From Torymus aiolomorphi (lineage: Eukaryota > Arthropoda > Insecta > Hymenoptera > Torymidae), in NCBI GenBank assembly GCA_036365515.1, contig CM070877.1, positions 67,807,022 to 67,871,021 on the forward strand: DNA of 64,000 bases, given 5' to 3'. The notes beneath the pieces are model-generated. The model made no database searches, was not told where the DNA came from, and saw nothing but the letters and a program-made list of their open reading frames with translations. Below are positions 1 through 11,769 of the stretch, piece by piece. How positions within the stretch are numbered: position 1 is the stretch's first letter; each line of letters starts with the position of its first letter. The position numbers and the translations under genes are program-made.

Positions 1-1180
1 TATTAACATGTCTTTACGGCGAAGTGTTCCACGTAGAGCTATTAGGTTATGTTTCTTAGATGTAGAGGTTATATATTATACATAGATGAACACAGGAGGC
101 AACATTATTCCCAAAATGAATCATTTTTCTAAAACTTAAATACGATTTCCTACAAAATTTTGATAAATACGTATGTTTCTTGTAGAGTTTGGAGGTTATA
201 ATAATTGATTTGACAATACTCTTTATTTTTCCCCTAATTTACATTCAATTAGCTGTAAGTAAAAACAAAAATCATCCGAATCGGTGGTTCCTGTCTGGAA
301 TATCTTTTTTCTAAATCGAATTAATAAGCTAATCGGTAAAAAGTATTGGGATATGATCATTAAAAGTTTTTAATATTACAGATCACTTAATTTTTCATAA
401 CTAACTTACAAAGTCATAGTGCATTATAGATTATCATATTAACATGTCTTTGCGGCGAAGTATTCAACGTAGTTGTTAGGTTATGGTTCAAAGGTGTAGG
501 GATTATATATTATACATGGAGGAATTCAGGGGGCAACATTTTTTCAAAAAAGAATCATTTTTCTGAAACTTAAATACGGTTTCCTACAAAATTTTGAAAA
601 ATACCTATGTTTCTTGTAGAGTTTGGAGGTTATAATAATTGATTTGACAATACTCTTCACTTTTCCCCTAATCTACATTTAATTAGCTATAAGTACAAAC
701 AAAAATCATCCGAATCGGTGGTTTCTGTGTGGAATTACTTTTTTTCTAAATCAAAATAATAAGTTAATCTCTAAAAAGGTTTAGGTTATGGTCATTAAAA
801 GTTTGTAATGTTACAGATCACTTATTTTGTCATAAATACTTTACAAAGTTATAGTGCATTACAGATTATCGTATTAACCTGACTTTGCTGCGAAGTGTTC
901 ATCTTCAAGTTGTTAGGTTATGGTTCACAGGTATAGAGATTATATATTATGCATGGATGTACAGAGGAGGCAACATTTATCCCAAAAAGAATCATTTTTC
1001 TAAAACTTAAATACGGTTTTCTTCAAAATTTAGAAAAATACCTATGTTTCTTGTTGAATTTGGAGGTTATAAAAATTTATTTAACAATTTTCTTTATTTT
1101 TCCTCTAATCTACATTTAATTTGCTATAAGTAGAAGTAAAAATCATCCAAATCGGTGGCTTCTGTGTGGAGTTATTTTAT
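1..1180. repeat. three tandem ~434 bp AT-rich units
   Basis: The opening motif TATTAACATGTCTTT recurs near 1, 438 and 872, and the motif TCATCCGAATCGGTGG recurs near 273 and 707, with a variant near 1142. This gives a period of about 434 bp and nearly three copies. The copies differ by scattered substitutions and small indels. No open frame is conserved between them. The array probably continues beyond the left edge and stops where Gypsy-derived coding sequence begins. Family unknown. Confidence 0.85.
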
Positions 1181-1189
1181 TTTGAAAAA

Positions 1190-2300
1190 AGAAATCGGGT
1201 TTTAGCCTACTGTGCGGCGTCGTCTGCAACACCTTATACTTCTGACTTTGCTCACTCACCCTTCCAGTCATAATTCCTCAACAATTTCATCAGCGGCAAC
1301 TTTATCTCGGATTCCTTCTCTATGAATCGAGAATACCAGACAAGCATCCCGAGGAACTCCTCAATCGTCGGATGTTCTTAGGCACGGGGTAGTTTAAGCC
1401 TGACTCTACCTTCTCTGAATCCGGTCTTAAACACTCACTGTGCAAGAGAAATCTCAAGTAAGTCATCCTCGAACAACAAAATACGTACTACCCCTGTTCA
1501 CTTCCAACCCTGTCTCTACCAACCTCTTCAACACCACTTGTACCCACTACAAATGTTCGTCGAGAGTCTTGGTGCGATCACTATATCGTCTAAGTACCTA
1601 AACACATTCGGTTGCATCTCGGTGCCAAAGAACGAATCAATCAACTATTGCAAAAGCATTTACGCATACTTATAGCCGAACCGGCATTCTCTTAAATTGT
1701 CAGAAACCTGACCACGATACGGCAAACGCCGTATACTTCCGACTTCTCCAGGGGAATTTGGTGGTACACATATTTCAAATCAATTTTGGATAAGTATTTC
1801 ACACTCCGCAACTTTTCCAAGATCGAATCCGTGTTGGGAATAGAATACGCATCCTTCCTCGTTAACCTGTTGAGATCTCCGTAATCTACGCAAAAATGAT
1901 ACGTGTTGTCCGCCTTCCTAGTCATCACCGGGGTACTACTATAATCGCTAGCTGACCCCTCGATAATCCCCTCATTAAACATCCTCTCTACCTCTTCTAC
2001 TACTATTTGTTGCATTTTCTGCGATATTCTCCTCGAATGATATTTAAAGACCGCCACTTCATGTACAACAATGGAATGTTCCATCAGCTTAGTCACCCCC
2101 ACTGTATCCCCATCTGCTGGATAAACTAACAGCCTGCCCACCAAACTCTCTACCAGCTCACGCTGACTCGACTCCGTGGTTGAAATACCTGAGCACACGA
2201 CATCATGGTTCCTGGCTCTTCTCTTACCTTCACTCATCCTCCAATATCCGCACTTCAAACGGGTGTCGACTTCGAACAGATTAGAGAAATTTATTCCCAC
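1190..2300 (-). pseudogene. Gypsy reverse transcriptase, broken
   Basis: The longest open piece (1692-2300, 202 codons) contains the typical start of a Gypsy RT: a phrase ending MFNEGIIEGSASDYSSTPV, then CVDYGDLNRLT and LSKIDLKYVYHQIPLE. Homology continues downstream in other frames. The catalytic YLDD box is encoded near 1582-1599 as FRYLDDIVIA, and a PVPKNIRRLRS linker follows near 1340-1400. Several frame changes and stops lie between these motifs, so no functional RT can be made. The assignment to Gypsy rather than BEL or Copia rests on the order protease then RT with no integrase between, and on the motif wording. Confidence 0.85.
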
Positions 2301-2309
2301 GATAATATC

Positions 2310-2510
2310 CTAATCGAGGTTAGGAACGGCCCCCATAGGCACCGCCTTGGCCCTATTACCGATCGTGACCCTTATCTTCAAAATACCGAGAACTTCCGTA
2401 AGCCCGCCCGTGACATTCCCAAACACCGTGTCACCGGCCTTCGATCGATCTTTGTACTGCTCAGCGATACGCGGGCCAAACAACGACCGCATAGCTCCCG
2501 CGTCGGACAA
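2310..2510 (-). pseudogene. Gypsy retropepsin fragment
   Basis: A 66-codon open piece directly upstream of the RT on the minus strand begins SDAGAMRSLFG, which fits the active-site region of a Gypsy retropepsin, and continues with a GxxKIRVTIGN stretch typical of the flap side. The catalytic triplet reads D-A-G instead of D-T-G or D-S-G, so the enzyme would probably be inactive even without the surrounding frameshifts. It lies in a different frame from the downstream RT piece. Confidence 0.65.
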
Positions 2511-3008
2511 GGCTTTATTGCGTAACCTAGCTCAATCATGAGAAAATGGTGATTCTCCATTATCAACCCAGCTACTGCATCTTGTCTACTTACTCTTCCT
2601 CACCTTTCTTCGCCCCTGGCACCTTTTCCCGTTGTGCCCCTTCAATCTCGCCTTTTACAGATTTTGATTTCCCTCCGATTACTTTAGTTTTTGACTGCGA
2701 GCTATTTCAGCTCGCCATTGTGCCCGCCAATGTATTCGCAGTCTCCTTACCTTTCTTTTTCTGACCAGCAGAGTCATCACCCCACCTTTTCCAATCTTCC
2801 TGAGAGTCTGGCTTTGACTATCCGCCCTCTAATAGTTCCGACAGAATGCCCTTCGATTGTCCGGCCATTCCCCATCCCTAGTACGCCGTGGTCGGAGCGG
2901 AGTTCTCCTCCTCTACTTCGTTTGTCTCGGTCGCCACACTCTTCCTTACTCTATCATCCCGTTTTTATTTCTTCTCCGATAACCTACTTTTGCGGAGAAC
3001 AGATGAGC

Positions 3009-3649
3009 TTAGTTCGCTTGTTCTTCGCGCCACCCAGTTCCCAAACTTATCAGCAATTGTGCGCAGTTTAGGCATATCTTGAACGTCACATTTGGAGCGT
3101 CATAGACCTGACAGTTCTCCGTTGGTGATTTAACTACCGATATCCTCTCCGGGCAATTTCGTACAGTGTGATACTTTTTCTGACACCAAAAGCACACTAC
3201 CTTCAGGCAGTCGATCGCCTTGTGCCCTACTGCCTAGCACAAATGATAAATACCCATAAACTCTACCACTTTCCACTCTCTCTATGTTTAACTGTCTCAG
3301 AGAGGCTACGGTCACTGGTTGCCTGCGCCCGACAACTCGGTCCACCTCTCTCCTGCGCCGGGTTGCTATTTCTTTCCTACTTCTGTCCCTTGTTAATCGT
3401 TGGATTTTCTGTTGTTTGCTAGAAACCCGCATTATTTTGGATTCCCACGGCGTAATCGAGGGCTTTTTCATTTTCCGTCACAATCTCGGAGCTGCTGATC
3501 GTCGCGATCGTCTTAGACCCTCAGCACCCAAGCCTCGCTCCCCAGCCAGCTGCTTTACCTTCTTGGATTTCTTGTCCTCACCGTGTCTGGTACCTTCGGT
3601 TGAACATTGCGCACCGCCGCCATTTCCGGGTCCGCATCCACTGCTGCTA
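3009..3649 (-). pseudogene. Gypsy gag with CCHC zinc knuckles, broken
   Basis: At 3150-3197 the minus strand encodes CFWCQKKYHTVRNC, an exact C-x2-C-x4-H-x4-C nucleocapsid knuckle. Immediately upstream a second knuckle is recognisable (HLC, stop, AVGHKAIDC), but its first cysteine codon reads tyrosine and it holds a TAG stop. Further upstream (3480-3649) is a low-complexity basic stretch rich in K, R, G and S. This stretch continues in the same frame at 12536 once the intervening TIR element and one TA are removed, which links the two parts as one gag. Confidence 0.7.
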
Positions 3650-3884
3650 TCCCACATAGCATGAAAGCTTCCCAGTGAAAGATTCAAGAAATATTCCAAT
3701 GGAAGCTTTCATCAACCTTTTTAAAAGATAATTGAAACTTTCAGATAGATTCCATTGTAAGGTTTCTTGTAAGCTTCCCGGAAGGTTAAAGCAATATTAC
3801 AATCAAGATTGCTAAATGTCCTTTCGACGAATATTACGTGAAAGCTTCTAGAAAGCTTACGGGAATCTTACGTGAAATATTCCA

Positions 3885-6300
3885 AGAATCAATACAGGAA
3901 TCATTCACGAAAGGAAACAGCAATATTACAGTAAGCTTTTAGAAAGATTACACTGTTATCTTTTTTGAAAGCTTACGCTAAGATTACCAAAGAGATTCCC
4001 AAATCCTTGCAGGGATCAATAAAGGAATCTTTCACGAAAGGAAAATGCAATATTACAGTAAGCTTTTGGGAATATTACACTGTTATCTTTGTTGAAAGCT
4101 AACGCTAAGATTGAAAAAGAGCTTCCCAAATCCTTGCAGGGATCAATACAGGAATCTTTCAAAAAAGGAAACAGCAATATTACAGTAAGCTTTTGGGAAG
4201 ATTATACTGTTATCTTAGTTGAAAGCTTACGCTAAGATTGCAGAAAATATTACCAAATCCTTGCAGGGATCAATACAGGAATCTTTCACGAAAGGAAACT
4301 ACAATATTACAGTAAGCTTTCGGGAAGATTAGACTGTTACCTTTGTTGAAAGCTTACTGTAAGTTTGCAAAAGAGATTCCCAAATGCTTGCAGGGATCAA
4401 TACAGGAATCGTTCACAAAAGGAAACAGCGATATTACGGTAAGTTTTTAGAAAGATTACACTGTTATCTTTTTTGAAAGCTTACGCTAAGATTACCAAAG
4501 AGATTCCCAAATCCTTGCAGGGATCAATACAGGAATCTTCACGAAAGGAAACAGCAATATTACGGTAAACTTTTGGGAAGATTACACTGTTATCTTTTTT
4601 GAAAGCTTACGCTAAGATTACCAAAGAGATTCCCAAATCCTTGCAGGGATCAATACAGGAATCTTTCACGAAAGGAAAATGCAATATTACAGTAAGCTTT
4701 TGGAAATATTACACTGTTATCTTTGTTGAAAGCTAACGCTAAGATTGAAAAAGGGCTTCCCAAATCCTTGCAGGGATCAATACAGGAATCTTTCAAAAAA
4801 GGAAACAGCAATATTACAGTAAGCTTTTGGGAAGATTATACTGTTATCTTAGTTGAAAGCTTACGCTAAGATTGCAGAAAATATTACCAAATCCTTGCAG
4901 GGATCAATACAGGAATCTTTCACGAAAGGAAACTACAATATTACAGTAAGCTTTCGGGAAGATTAGACTGTTACCTTTGTTGAAAGCTTACTGTAAGTTT
5001 GCAAAAGAGATTCCCAAATGCTTGCAGGGATCAATACAGGAATCGTTCACAAAAGGAAACAGCGATATTACGGTAAGTTTTTAGAAAGATTACACTGTTA
5101 TCTTTTTTAAAAGCTTACGCTAAGATTACCAAAGAGATTCCCAAATCCTTGCAGGGATCAATACAGGAATCTTCACGAAAGGAAACAGCAATATTACGGT
5201 AAACTTTTGGGAAGATTACACTGTTATCTTTTTGAAAGCTTACGCTAAGATTACCAAAGAGATTCCCAAATCCTTGCAGGGATCAATACAGGAATCTTTC
5301 ACGAAAGGAAAATGCAATATTACAGTAAGCTTTTGGAAATATTACACTGTTATCTTTGTTGAAAGCTAACGCTAAGATTGAAAAAGGGCTTCCCAAATCC
5401 TTGCAGGGATCAATACAGGAATCTTTCAAAAAAGGAAACAGCAATATTACAGTAAGCTTTTGGGAAGATTATACTGTTATCTTAGTTGAAAGCTTACGCT
5501 AAGATTGCAGAAAATATTACCAAATCCTTGCAGGGATCAATACAGGAATCTTTCACGAAAGGAAACTACAATATTACAGTAAGCTTTCGGGAAGATTAGA
5601 CTGTTACCTTTGTTGAAAGCTTACTGTAAGTTTGCAAAAGAGATTCCCAAATGCTTGCAGGGATCAATACAGGAATCGTTCACAAAAGGAAACAGCGATA
5701 TTACGGTAAGTTTTTAGAAAGATTACACTGTTATCTTTTTTGAAAGCTTACGCTAAGATTACCAAAGAGATTCCCAAATCCTTGCAGGGATCAATACAGG
5801 AATCTTCTCGAAAGGAAACAGCAATATTACGGTAAACTTTTGGAAAGATTACACTGTTATCTTTTTTGAAAGCTTACGCTAAGATTACCAAAGAGCTTCC
5901 CAAATCCTTGCAGGGATCAATACAGGAATCTTTCAAAAAAGGAAACAGCAATATTACAGTAAGCTTTTGGGATGATTATACTATTATCTTTGTTGAAAGC
6001 TTACGCTAAGATTGCAGAAAAGATTACAAAATCCTTGCAGGGATTGATACAGGAATCTTTCACGAAATGAAACTACAATATTACAGTAAGCTTTTGGGAA
6101 GATTAGGCTGTTACCTTTGTTGAAAGCTTACTGTAAGATTGCAAAAGAGATTCGCAAATCCTTGCAGGTATCAATACAGAAATCGTTCACAAAAGGAAAC
6201 AACAATATTACGGTAAGCTTTCGGGAAGATTACACTGTTATCTTTCTTGAAAGTTTAAGCTAAGATTACCAAAGAGATTCTCAAATACTTGCAGGAAAAA
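3885..6300. repeat. 127 bp satellite with 5-monomer higher-order repeat
   Basis: The landmark AGGGATCAAT recurs at 4011, 4138, 4265, 4392, 4519, 4645, 4772, 4899, 5026, 5153, 5278, 5405, 5532, 5659, 5786 and 5912, a 125-127 bp period over about 19 monomers. Monomers fall into five recognisable types repeating in the same order. One example is the type with the shortened word GGAATCTTC at 4531, 5164 and 5797. The higher-order unit is therefore about 634 bp. Units 4519-5152 and 5153-5785 look nearly identical, while the outer monomers are more divergent. In the last unit one monomer type is missing. Confidence 0.9.
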
Positions 6301-9300
6301 TTCCACTAAACATAAATAGAACCTTTCATGAAAGATTGCAATAAGCATGAATGCAATATTATCGAAAAATAATGCGAAAAACTTAATGGAAGGTTCCGTG
6401 AAACATTCCAGTAGCGTTAACTTCCAATGCTCCACAAAAGCTTCCAGTAAGTTTAAGCGAACCAACCGAAAAAATTCCAACTATGCGATTCCGTAACATT
6501 CCATGAAAGTTTTTGAAAGGTTGCCAACATCGACCATGAACCATTCTAAGAATCGATACTGGAATTTTTCATGAAAGATAACTAGAAAGGTTAAAGTAAG
6601 CTTACTGAAAGATTGAACTGGTACATTTCTTGCAAATCTTCCGAAAAACTTTTGAAAAAGATTGATGAATACTTTCAGGAAAGATTGCACTAAACATAAA
6701 TGGAACCTTTCATGAAAGATTGCAATAAGCATGAATGCAACATTACCGAAAAATAATGCGAAAAACTTAATGGAAGGTTCCCACGAAACATTCCAGTAGC
6801 ATTACCTAGCAATGTTCTACGAAAGCTTCTGGTACATCTTCGGAAACCAACCAAAAAATTCCAACGTTGAGATCCCGTAACATTCCATTAATGTTTTTGA
6901 AAGCTTGCTGACACCCACGATGAAAAATTCTAAGAATCGATACTGAAATCTTTCTGCACATAGCATGAAAGCTTCCCAGTGAAAGATTCAAGAAATATTC
7001 CAATGGAAGCTTGCCTCAACCTTTCTAAAAGATAACTGAAACTTTCAGATAGATTTCATTGTAAGCTTTCTTGTAAGCTTCCCGGAATGTTAAAGCAATA
7101 TTACAATCAAGATTGCCAAATGTCCTTTCGACGAATATTACACGTAAGCTTCTGGAAAGCCTACGGGAATCTTACGTGAAATATTTCAGGAATCAATTCA
7201 GGAATCTTTCACGAAAGGAAACAGCAATATTACAGTAAGTTTTTAGAAAGATTACACTGTTATCTTTGCTGAAAGCTTACGCTAATATTGCAAAAGAGAT
7301 TCCCAAGACCTTGCAGGGATCAATCCAGGAATCCTTCACGAAAGGAAACAATATTACGGCAAGCTTTTGGGAAGATTACACCGTCATCTTTGTTGAAAGC
7401 TTACGCTAAGATTGCCAAGGAGATTCCCAAATCCTTGCAGTAAAGATTCCACTGAACATAAATAGAACCTTTCATGAAAGGTGTCAGTAAGCATGAATGA
7501 AAGATTACCGAAAAATAATGCAAAGAGCTTAAAGGAAGGTTCCGGCAAAACTTACCAGTAGCGTTACCTTGCAATGCTCCACGAAAGCTTCCCGTAAGTT
7601 TTCGGAAACCAACCAAAAAAATTCCAGCTATGCGATTCCGTAACATGCCATGAAAGTTTTTGAAAGGTTACCGACATCCACCATGAAACATTCTAAGAAT
7701 CGATACTGGAGTCTTCCATGAAAGATAACTAGAAAGATTACAGTAAGCTTACTGAAAGATTGAACAGGAACATTTCTTGCAAATCTTCCGAAAAACTTTT
7801 GAGAAAGATTGATGAATGCGTTCCGGGAACATTCGACTAAACAAAAATGGAACTTCTCATGAAAGATTGCAGTAAGCATGAACAAAAGATTACCGAAAAA
7901 TAATGCGAAAAGATTAATGGAAGGCTCCAGCTGAAGCTCTCAGTAGCAATACCTGGAAATGTTTCACGAAAGCTTTCCGTAAGTTTGACGGAATCAACAA
8001 AAAAGATTCCAATTATAAGACTCACGTAACATTCCATGAAAGGTTTTGAAAGGTTCCCGGATCCTTACATGTAACCTTCTCAGAATCGATACGGGCTCTT
8101 TCATGAAAAGTAATGAGAAAGGTTACAGTAAGCTTACTGAAAGATTAGAATGGAGCATTTCTTGTAAATCTTTCGAAAAACTTTTGAAAAAGATTCATTA
8201 ATACTTTCGGGGAAGATTCCACTATACATAAGTGGAACCTTTCATGGAAGATTACAGTAAGCATGAACAAAATATTACCGAAAAATAATGCGTAAAGCCA
8301 GTAGCGTTACGTTGCAATGTTCCACGAAAGCTTCCCGTAAGATTCGCAAAAACAACCAAATGATTCTAACTATTCACCAGAGTAACATTACACGAAAGCT
8401 TTTGAAAAGCTGACAGAATCTTTCATGAAACATTCTAATAATTGATACTGGAATCTTTCATGAAAGAGAACTATAAAGGTTACAGTAAGCTTTCTGAAAG
8501 ATTAAACTGGAACATTGATTTCAAATTGTCCAAAAACCTTTTGAAAAAGATTTATAAATACTTTCAGGGAAGATTCCATTATACCTAAATGAAATCTGCC
8601 ATGAAAGATTGCAGTGAGCATGAATAAAAGATTATCGAAAAATAATGCGTAAAGCTTAATGGAAGGTTCCCACGGAACTTTCCAGTAGCGTTACCTTGCA
8701 ATGTTACACGGAAGCTTCGCGTAAGTTTAACGAAATCAACAAAAAAGATTCGAACTATAAGACTCGACCATATACAATGAAAGCTTTTGAAAGGGTTCCG
8801 GAACCTTACATGAAACATTCTCAGAATTGATACTGGAATCTTTCATGAAAGATAAATAGAAAGGTTACAGTAAGCTTACTGAAAGATTCAACTGAAAAAT
8901 TGATTAAAAATCTTCCAAAAGCCTTTTGAAAGAGATTACTGAATACTTTCAGGGAAGATTCTACTAAACATCAATATAATCTTGCATGAAAGATTGCAGT
9001 TAGCATGATTACCGAAAAATAATGGAAAAGCCTAATGGAAGGTTCCGGCGAAACTCCCCAGTCGCGTTGCCTTGCAATGTTCATGAAAGCTTCCCGTAAG
9101 TTTTGTGGAACCAGACAAAAAAAATCCAAATGTGCGATTCAGTAACATGCCATGAAAGCTTTTGAAAGGTTTCCAGAATCTTCCATGAAACATTCTAATA
9201 ACAGATACTTGAATTTTTCATGGAAGATAACTAGAAAGGTAACAGTAAGCTTACTGAAAGATAAACTGGAACATAAATTGCAAATCTTCTGAAAAATTTT

Positions 9301-9650
9301 TGAGAAAGATCCATGAATACTGGAATCTATCATGAAAGGTAACCAGAAGGGTTACAGTAAGCTTAATGAAAGATCAAACTATAACATTCATTGCAAATCT
9401 TCCGAAAAACTTTTAAAAAAGATTTATGAATACCCCCAGGGAAGATTCTACTCAACATAAATAGAACCTTTCATAAAAGATTGCAGTGACAATAAGTCAA
9501 AGATTACTGGAACCGTAACATATTCTGGTAAGGTTCCGCGAAAGCTTGCCGTAAGTTTAATGGAATAACAAAAAATTCCACCTATGCAACTGAGCAACAT
9601 TTCGTGAAAGCTTTAGAAAGATTTCGGGAACCCTTAATAAAATATTCCAA
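6300..9650. repeat. ~385 bp divergent repeat array inside the 8.9 kb element
   Basis: A longer unit recurs with the landmark ACATAAATNGAACC (variants) near 6311, 6695, 7457, 7842, 8228, 8584, 8969 and 9456. Most spacings are 384-386 bp; one is 356 and one 487. Each unit carries the words TTTCATGAAAGATT, GGAAGCTTCC-like blocks and CATGAAACATTCT. Short open frames recur because the unit repeats, not because a protein is encoded. Between 6957 and 7440 the array is interrupted by a second copy of the element's left terminal sequence followed by 127 bp-type monomers. Confidence 0.8.
6955..7440. repeat. internal duplicate of the element's left end
   Basis: From 6957 the sequence CACATAGCATGAAAGCTTCC and the following ~250 bp closely repeat 3652-3920, including the run that leads into 127 bp satellite monomers. 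Two further monomers follow (AGGGATCAAT at 7315, variant at 7439). The leading TCC of the terminus is not preserved (CTGC instead). The block could be an internal duplication of the element's left end or the remains of a second element inserted within the first. Confidence 0.75.
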
Positions 9651-9659
9651 AAATGAATG

Positions 9660-11570
9660 CTTTAAGGAGATGTTGGATACCGACATCAACGAGTATACTT
9701 TATCAAAATTATAATAGAATGGCTATAAAATAATTCTATGTATAGTATTTAAATATAAGGAGGGCGTTAAAATTGTGGTTTTCCAAAAAACTGTTTAAAA
9801 ACTTTTTAATTAAAAATAATTTTAATGTTGATAAGTAGGAATCTGCATTTTTGTCATTTTGATCCAATTTTTCAACAATTATCTCTCATAATAGTACTCT
9901 CATAAGAATTGCCAAATGAATTCTGAGTATTGTATTTGCATAAAAGGAAGACGTGTTTTTCCAAATGAATGTTTAAAATTAATAATTAAAGTTAATATTT
10001 TCTTTGTTTACAAATAGTACAGTTTGATACTAACGCGTGCACCTTTTCGCTTGTGTATCGAACAGTATCTTTTGACACGATGTGTACAAAGCTTGATTTA
10101 GCGTATTTTATTCAAAAAACAAGCGTGCGCGAAATCGCGCTTTGCGCACGGAGAGTCAAAATAATACAGATAAATTTCGATGCTAGTGCGTCAAAGTGAT
10201 TTTATCCTAGTGTGGACGTTTGCACCTGAGCGAAGCTAGGGTAAAAAGGTCACACAAGGTTAAAATCACCTTCTCGCTCGCGTATCGAACCGTATTTTTG
10301 TATACGACGTGTACAAAGCTTGATTTAGCATATGCTTTTTTATTTGAGCGTGTACGAAGTCGAGCTTTGCGCACGGAGTGTTAAAATATATTCAGTATAC
10401 GAATTTTATTTCTCCCTATTGACACTATATTTATTTCTCAAAGAGAAAGCGTTGTAATAGTGAAAATTTTCAAAACAGAGATTTTGATGAATTTCGATGT
10501 TTTTGAGCTTTCTGAGTCAGAATAATAGGTTTTAAAAAAATGTATGTATGTATGAATTTATGAAACGAAATTTTGTCCCCGGCATAACTCTTGAAGGGAT
10601 AGACGTAATGAGCTGAACTTTTGCATGCATCTTACGTATGTCTTAACTCAGAACTGATTAAATTTTGGAGTCAAATGAATGACAATAAGGTCTTATTTTG
10701 ATAAAATAACAATTTTGCCAAAATTTTTTGTTTCAGAAATAATTTTCTTTTTAATTGGTTCTTCAGGTATAGAAAATGGATACCGATATTCTTAAAGTAC
10801 AGTTAATTTTATTATAAATTATGTATTTATAACTACTCACGAGTTATTTTGGTCTTAAAAATGTGATTTGAAAAAGTAACAACTTTTTCTAAATACATAA
10901 TAGTTATATGAATTGTAAATAACTTTTTCGCCATTTCATCTTAAAGATGCATCTAATATAAACACATATTCTTGCAATATGTTTAATCCCCTCTCTTTTC
11001 ATCTCTTTTGAGACTATTTTGAAGTTATTTTTGAGTTGAAAATATAGATTTGAAGATTTCATCAACTTAGAACAAAATTATGCTTTTTAATGAATTGAAA
11101 AATTTCTTTATCCATTTATATTAAACATATAGAATATAAGCAAATATAAATAAAGTAAATTTGATAATATTTTAATACATTTATAATTGATTTTATAATA
11201 TTTTAATTGAAACTTGATTTTATAATACCGTTTTAACTTTGAGGCCATGTTCAACTCAAACGTAGATCCCTAGCTTATCGGTACCAAAATTTTATTTTTT
11301 TTATTACATCTAAACACAAACTTTAGGAAAAAGCGTTGGATTTCCGTAAAAGAGCGCTTTTCTCTGAAATTTTTGTTTAAATACGATAAAAAAAATAAAA
11401 CTTAGGTGCCGGTAAGGTAGGTATCGTTTCGGTATTTTAAAGCCATTAATATTTTAGATGAATATAATCGAAATAATAACATGTATGTTAGGTATGTATG
11501 TATGATATTATTTAATAACAATTGAATAATCGTAGATAGTGCACCTTATTTGGATGAAAATGTTCCAACT
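9660..11570. repeat. AT-rich core with a ~120 bp duplicated GC-richer block
   Basis: No gene is visible in this unique-looking core. Two related blocks, about 10029-10145 and 10263-10386, share TGTGTACAAAGCTTGATTTA and end in TTTGCGCACGGAG. They are separated by about 235 bp start to start. A small inverted pair (about 11262-11320 against 11370-11437, both with TTTTATTTTTTTTA) could form a hairpin. The rest is AT-rich with no stable reading frame. Confidence 0.6.
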
Positions 11571-11578
11571 CCTTCAAG

Positions 11579-11650
11579 CGAGCGATAGCGTAACGGATAG
11601 CATGCGTGCGTAGTAACCCAAGGGTTGTAGGTTCGATTCCCAGTTAGGTC
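11579..11650 (+). repeat. tRNA-derived sequence (SINE-head-like)
   Basis: A perfect RNA polymerase III A box (TAGCGTAACGG, 11586-11596) is followed 44 bp later by a perfect B box (GGTTCGATTCC, 11630-11640), the spacing found in tRNA genes. The acceptor arms (5' CGAGCGA against 3' TTAGGTC) do not pair and the T stem has mismatches, so this is not a functional tRNA. It is followed by an A/T-rich tail. A SINE head or a tRNA pseudogene fits best. Confidence 0.6.
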
Positions 11651-11769
11651 AAAAAATTTTATGTAAAATTTTTTCTGCGATGAAAAAATTGCGATTAATA
11701 TAGTAATAAATTCTAAATAATATGCGAGAATTGTAATAGTTATACTTTAGAGTATTGTATGTAATATGT

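Larger units (their letters stand above)
1185..3649 (-). mobile_element. degenerate Ty3/Gypsy retrotransposon (gag-pro-RT part)
   Basis: Read on the minus strand this is a Gypsy-type retrotransposon: gag with CCHC zinc knuckles (3.0-3.65 kb), aspartyl protease (2.3-2.5 kb) and reverse transcriptase (about 1.19-2.3 kb). Stops and frameshifts break every domain, so it is a fossil. No LTR was recognised at either side. The upstream end of gag is separated from this block by the TIR element at 3650-12533; it resumes at 12536, where one reading frame continues across the insertion site. The left end of the homology, just after a KPDF-like RT/RNase H linker, abuts the ~434 bp tandem array. RNase H and integrase are absent from the window. 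Confidence 0.85.

Noticed and set aside
3885..9650. CRISPR-like array of regular repeats
   Set aside because: No unique spacers; the units are contiguous satellite monomers of 127 and ~385 bp in a eukaryotic transposon.
11579..11650. Functional tRNA gene
   Set aside because: Acceptor and T stems do not pair; only the pol III boxes are preserved.
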